Source of the DNA: Pseudomonadota bacterium
GTDB taxonomy: Bacteria > Pseudomonadota > Gammaproteobacteria > Xanthomonadales > Xanthomonadaceae
Direction: 5' to 3'
Length of the DNA: 10,213 bases
Assembly (NCBI GenBank): GCA_023395465.1
Contig: JAEWZE010000098.1
Location: 1 to 10,213, forward strand
Shown here: one piece after another, positions 6,969-10,213 of the stretch
Numbering within the stretch: the first letter of the stretch is position 1
Layout of the letters: each line of letters begins with the position of its first letter
Notes under the pieces: model-generated
Seen by the model: only the letters and a program-made list of their open reading frames with translations
Database searches by the model: none
What the model was told of the DNA's origin: nothing
Position numbers and translations under genes: made by a program

Positions 6969-7888
6969 GCACGATTGCGCAATGGAGCGGCGTGACCCGG
7001 CGCTATGGCGATGTCGTCGCCGTGCGCGACGTCAGCCTGGCGCTGCGCGCCGGCGAGGCGACCGCGCTGGTCGGCCACAACGGGGCCGGCAAGACCACCC
7101 TGATCAAGCTGCTGCTCGGGCTGGTGCGGCCCGACGAGGGCAGCGTGCGCGTGGCGGGCCTCGATCCGGCCGGTGCGCAGGGCGCCCAGGCGCGGCGTGC
7201 GCTCGGGTTCCTGCCCGAGAACGTCGCGTTCCACGGGGCGATGACCGGCCACGAGCTGATGGCGTTCTACGCGGGGCTCAAGCGCCAGTCGCCGCGGCGC
7301 AACCCGGAGCTGCTGTCGCTGGTCGGGATCGCGGACGCCGCGCACCGCCGGGTGTCGACCTATTCGAAAGGCATGCGCCAGCGGCTCGGGATCGCGCAGG
7401 CCCTGATCGGCGAGCCGAAGCTGCTGCTGTTCGACGAGCCGACCAGCGGGCTGGATCCGGCTTCCCGGCTCGACGTGTTCAATACCATCGACATGCTGCG
7501 CGGCAGCGGCGCCACGGTGCTGGTGTGTACCCACGCCCTGGCCGAGGTCGAGCACCGGGTCGACCGGGTCGCGGTGATGCATCGCGGCACGCTGCTGGCG
7601 GCGGGCACGCTGGCCGAACTGCGCGCCGGCGTGGTGCCGGATGCCGGGCTGCGGCTGCGCGTGCGCGATTGCGAAACGACGCAGCTGCTGGCGGCACTGC
7701 CGCCGGGCAGTCGCTGCACCGCGCGCGACGGCGACGTCCTCGCGTTGAGCGTGCCGGCGGCGGGGAAGATGGCCGCGCTGCGCGCGCTGGCGGCGATGGG
7801 CGACGCGGTCGAGGATGTCGAGACCCGCGCGGCGGGGCTCGAGGACCTCTACCGGCGCCTGGTGGAGCGGGACGGGGTCGCGGCATGA
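6965..7888 (+). CDS. nosF: NosF, ABC transporter ATP-binding protein for NosZ maturation
   Basis: NosF is the cytoplasmic ATPase that drives the NosDFY complex during CuZ assembly. The 307-residue protein shows Walker A GHNGAGKTT (37-45), a signature YSKGMRQ (133-139) in place of LSGGQ, Walker B LLLFDEP (153-159) with catalytic Glu158, and the switch His190. The region where most ABC ATPases carry the Q-loop reads LGFLPENVAFHG, so the glutamine is replaced; this may be normal for NosF-type ATPases. A C-terminal region from about residue 215 is outside the core fold. The start is fixed by the ATGA overlap with nosD, and the end by the same overlap with nosY, indicating balanced translation of the three subunits. 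Confidence 0.96.
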   Translation: MSTIAQWSGVTRRYGDVVAVRDVSLALRAGEATALVGHNGAGKTTLIKLLLGLVRPDEGSVRVAGLDPAGAQGAQARRALGFLPENVAFHGAMTGHELMAFYAGLKRQSPRRNPELLSLVGIADAAHRRVSTYSKGMRQRLGIAQALIGEPKLLLFDEPTSGLDPASRLDVFNTIDMLRGSGATVLVCTHALAEVEHRVDRVAVMHRGTLLAAGTLAELRAGVVPDAGLRLRVRDCETTQLLAALPPGSRCTARDGDVLALSVPAAGKMAALRALAAMGDAVEDVETRAAGLEDLYRRLVERDGVAA

Positions 7889-8709
7889 ACGTGCTCAAGC
7901 TCGCCGCGCAGGAGATCCGCGTCGGACTGCGCAACCGCTGGGTGGTGGCGACCACCGTGCTGCTGGCCGCGCTGTCGCTGTCGCTGGTGCTGCTCGGCAG
8001 CGCGCCCACCGGCGTGGTCAAGGCCGATCCGCTGGCCGTGGTGGTCGTCAGCCTGGCCAGCCTCACGATTTTCCTGGTGCCGCTGATCGCGCTGCTGCTG
8101 TCGTTCGACGCGATCGTCGGCGAGCACGAGCGCGGCACCCTGATGCTGCTGCTGGCGTATCCGGTGGCGCGGTGGCAGGTCGTCGTCGGCAAGGCCCTGG
8201 GGCAGAGCAGCATCCTCGCGATCGCCACGGTACTGGGTTATGGCGTGGCGGCCGCAGCGCTGTCGATGCGCAGCGGGATCGGCGCGCCGGCATGGAGCGC
8301 GTTCGCGGCGATGGTGCTCACCTCGGCCATGCTCGGCGCCGCCTTCGTGTCGATGGGCGTGCTGGCCAGCACCCTGGTGCGCGAGCGCGCCACCGCCGCC
8401 GGCCTGGCGGTGGGGCTATGGCTGCTGTTCGTGCTGCTCTACGACACGGCCCTGCTGGGCATCCTGGTGGCCGACAAGGGGCGCTACGTGACCCAGGACG
8501 TGTTGAACCTGGCGCTGCTGCTCAACCCCGCCGACGTCTACCGGATCTTCAACATGACCGCGAACGACGGGGTGGCCGTCTACAGTGGCCTGGCCGGCCC
8601 CGGCAACGCGGCGCCACCGCCACCGGCGCTGCTGTTCGCGGTGCTGGCCGCCTGGGTGGTGGCGCCACTGGCGCTGGCCGTCCTTGCCTTCAGGAGAAAG
8701 CCGATATGA
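7885..8709 (+). CDS. nosY: NosY, ABC-2 type membrane permease of the NosDFY complex
   Basis: NosY is the membrane subunit that pairs with NosF and contacts NosD. The 274-residue product is close to the usual 276. It has about six hydrophobic segments: near residues 20-38, 52-75, 106-130, 140-162, 172-195 and 245-267. Between the second and third lies the conserved cytoplasmic loop SFDAIVGEHERGTL, expected to couple with NosF. The family-typical LNPADVYRIFNM follows the fifth segment. The start overlaps the nosF stop as ATGA, and the stop overlaps the nosL start the same way. The AGGAG that serves nosL lies inside the last codons of nosY. No truncation is seen. Confidence 0.95.
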   Translation: MNVLKLAAQEIRVGLRNRWVVATTVLLAALSLSLVLLGSAPTGVVKADPLAVVVVSLASLTIFLVPLIALLLSFDAIVGEHERGTLMLLLAYPVARWQVVVGKALGQSSILAIATVLGYGVAAAALSMRSGIGAPAWSAFAAMVLTSAMLGAAFVSMGVLASTLVRERATAAGLAVGLWLLFVLLYDTALLGILVADKGRYVTQDVLNLALLLNPADVYRIFNMTANDGVAVYSGLAGPGNAAPPPPALLFAVLAAWVVAPLALAVLAFRRKPI

Positions 8710-9338
8710 GGATCGCCCGGATGGGCTGGATCGCAGCCGGCCTGGCCATGCTGCTGCCGGCGGCCTGCGACAGGGCCGCGCCAGCCGGGCCGCCGCCCGC
8801 GCCGGTGGAGGTTTCCGACGAGGCGACCGGCCACTACTGCGGGATGCTGCTTGCCGACCACGACGGACCCAAGGGCCAGGTCCACCTGGCCAGTCGCGCC
8901 GAGCCGGTCTGGTTCTCGTCGGTGCGCGACACGATCGCCTTCCTGCGCCTGCCCGAGGAAGCCAAGGATGTCGTGGCCGTCTACGTCAACGACATGGGCA
9001 AGGCGCGGCAGTGGGCGCAGCCCGAGCCGGGCACCTGGGTCGATGCGCACGCGGCGTGGTTCGTGGTCGACAGCGCGATGCGCGGCGGCATGGGCGCCAA
9101 CGAAGCCGTGCCCTTCGCGTCGGAGCCGGACGCCGAAGCGTTCCGCGCCCGCCACGGCGGCCGCGTCCTGCGCCTGGACGCGATTCCCGACGACTACGTG
9201 ATCGGTCCGGTGGAGCTCGCCTCGCCGGTACCGGCGGCCGCGGGAACGGACGGTGCCCTGCCGGGCGAAGACGCACCGGCCGCGGACGACCGCCCTGCCG
9301 CCGAAGGCGATGGCCATCGCCATCACGCGGACCACTGA
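8706..9338 (+). CDS. nosL: NosL, lipoprotein copper chaperone for NosZ
   Basis: NosL binds Cu(I) at the periplasmic side and passes copper to the NosDFY/NosZ assembly pathway. The 210-residue precursor has an N-terminal signal ending in LLPAAC, with Cys21 as the likely lipid-anchored residue. The lipobox is slightly off consensus, with Pro at -3. The copper-site motif HYCGM (43-47) is followed by the family-typical DGPKGQVHL, YVNDMGKA, WVDAHAAWFV and GGMGANEAVPFA stretches. Beyond the conserved domain is an Ala/Pro/Asp/Glu-rich tail that ends in the His-rich GDGHRHHADH, which could bind extra metal. AGGAG at 8692-8696 stands 9 bases before the ATG. The start overlaps the nosY stop (ATGA). apbE begins 10 bases after the stop. 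Confidence 0.95.
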   Translation: MRIARMGWIAAGLAMLLPAACDRAAPAGPPPAPVEVSDEATGHYCGMLLADHDGPKGQVHLASRAEPVWFSSVRDTIAFLRLPEEAKDVVAVYVNDMGKARQWAQPEPGTWVDAHAAWFVVDSAMRGGMGANEAVPFASEPDAEAFRARHGGRVLRLDAIPDDYVIGPVELASPVPAAAGTDGALPGEDAPAADDRPAAEGDGHRHHADH

Positions 9339-9341
9339 GGA
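9337..9341 (+). promoter_or_regulatory. Ribosome binding site of apbE overlapping the nosL stop
   Basis: GAGGA stands 7 bases before the ATG at 9349 and shares bases with the nosL TGA (9336-9338). This fits translational coupling of the last two genes and decides the apbE start. Confidence 0.6.
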
Positions 9342-9348
9342 TCCCGCC

Positions 9349-10213
9349 ATGCTCAAGCGCCGTCGCTTCCTCTCGATCGCCGCCGCAGGTGCCGCCACGG
9401 CCTGGTTGCCGGGGCAGGTGCTCGCCGCGTCGCCGCCGCCGCGCCCGACCGTCTGGAAGGGCGTGGCGATGGGCGCGGCGGCCTCGATGACCCTGGTCCA
9501 CCCCGACCGCGCGCATGCCCGGGCGATGATCGCGCGCTGCGTGGCGGAGGTGGACCGGCTGGAGTCCATCTTCAGCCTGTATCGACCCGGTTCGGCGCTG
9601 TCGCGCCTCAACGCGGCCGGCGTGCTGGAGCAGCCGCCGATCGAGCTGGTCGAGCTGCTGTCGTTCGCGCTGTCGCTGGCGCATGCCAGCGGCGGCGCCT
9701 TCGATCCCAGCGTGCAGCCGCTGCTGCGCCTGTACTTCGATCACTTCGCCCGCCCCGGCGCGTCGCCGCAGGGGCCGCCGCCCGCGGCCATCGCCCAGGC
9801 CCGGCAGCGCGTGGGTTTCGGCGATGTGGAGCTGGGCGCCCACCGGATCCGGCTGGGGCGCGCCGGCGCCGCGATCACCCTCAACGGCGTGGCTCAGGGC
9901 TTCGTCACCGACCGCGTGGCCGACCTGCTGCTGGCCGACGGCTTCGGCGACGTGCTGGTCGACCTGGGCGAGGGGCGTGCACTGGGGCGCAGGCCCGATG
10001 GCGGCGCCTGGCGCGCCGCGGTGGCCGCACCGGACGCACCGGGCAGGACGCTGTTCGAACTGCCGCTGGGCAGCGGCCGCGGACAGAGCGCCGCGCTGGC
10101 GACATCGGGGGGGCATGGCACGCGTTTCGGGACGGACCCGCGCCTGCATCACCTGCTCGATCCGGCGACGGGCCGCAGCGCCAACCACCTGGCCTCGGTC
10201 TCGGTCGCGGCGC
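9349..10213 (+). CDS. nosX: ApbE-family FAD:protein FMN transferase, NosX type (3' end cut by window)
   Basis: ApbE/NosX enzymes cleave FAD and attach FMN to a threonine of a partner protein; in nos operons the partner is NosR. The frame is open from ATG 9349 to the window edge (288 codons), so the last part of the protein is missing. The start MLKRRRFLSIAAAG and the hydrophobic stretch ending in VLAAS form a Tat-type export signal. Family motifs appear in order: YRPGSALSRLN (from 78), GGAFDPSVQPL (115-125), LNGVAQGFVTD (178-188), VDLGE, ATSGGHG (251-257) and HHLLDPATG (267-275). The LNG.AQG form, instead of the GG.AKG of general ApbE proteins, fits the NosX branch. Asp271 and Thr252 lie in the region that binds Mg2+ in this family. 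The product would act in the periplasm. Confidence 0.93.
   Translation, partial: MLKRRRFLSIAAAGAATAWLPGQVLAASPPPRPTVWKGVAMGAAASMTLVHPDRAHARAMIARCVAEVDRLESIFSLYRPGSALSRLNAAGVLEQPPIELVELLSFALSLAHASGGAFDPSVQPLLRLYFDHFARPGASPQGPPPAAIAQARQRVGFGDVELGAHRIRLGRAGAAITLNGVAQGFVTDRVADLLLADGFGDVLVDLGEGRALGRRPDGGAWRAAVAAPDAPGRTLFELPLGSGRGQSAALATSGGHGTRFGTDPRLHHLLDPATGRSANHLASVSVAA

Noticed and set aside
1..10213. CRISPR arrays, tRNA/rRNA genes, insertion sequences or attachment sites
   Set aside because: No regularly spaced direct repeats, transposase motifs, terminal inverted repeats or structural RNA sequences were seen. Nearly all bases belong to the genes listed.

Overview
The window holds an almost complete nitrous oxide reductase (nos) cluster on the + strand, in the order nosR-nosZ-nosD-nosF-nosY-nosL-apbE (nosX type). 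The last gene runs off the right edge. Divergent from nosR, on the - strand, lies one gene for a ferritin/rubrerythrin-like di-iron protein. A short reading-frame tail at the far left edge may be the end of another + strand gene. The DNA is very GC-rich with strong G/C bias at third codon positions, so long spurious reading frames appear opposite the real genes. The Tat-exported NosZ, the NosR regulator/electron donor and the NosX-type flavin transferase are typical of the proteobacterial clade I (Tat-dependent) nos type. GC content and protein style suggest a gammaproteobacterium of the Xanthomonas/Lysobacter/Luteimonas kind, but this is an inference without a database search.

Layout: 1-71 possible 3' end of an upstream gene; 72-191 non-coding gap between convergent genes, with a 16-base perfect palindrome; 192-1211 (-) ferritin-like gene; 1212-1325 divergent intergenic region; 1326-3572 nosR; 3628-5625 nosZ; 5652-6968 nosD; 6965-7888 nosF; 7885-8709 nosY; 8706-9338 nosL; 9349 onward apbE/nosX. 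nosD/nosF, nosF/nosY and nosY/nosL each overlap by an ATGA (stop and start share four bases). This, with the short gaps elsewhere, indicates one co-translated operon.

How the genes work together: NosZ is the periplasmic copper enzyme that reduces N2O to N2, and all its CuA and CuZ ligands can be located in this sequence. NosR is a membrane flavin and iron-sulfur protein needed for nos expression and for NosZ activity in vivo. ApbE/NosX is expected to attach FMN covalently to the threonine of the NosR flavin motif. NosD, NosF and NosY form an ABC-type complex required to build the CuZ site. NosL is the lipoprotein copper chaperone that supplies copper to NosZ.

The cluster itself is a known system. 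The points most worth a second look are: the lipoprotein-type cysteine after the Tat signal of NosZ, followed by a linker, which would make the reductase membrane-anchored; the odd GTG start of nosR, coupled to a five-codon mini-frame; the His-rich tail of NosL; and the linked ferritin-like gene. No wholly new system was found.
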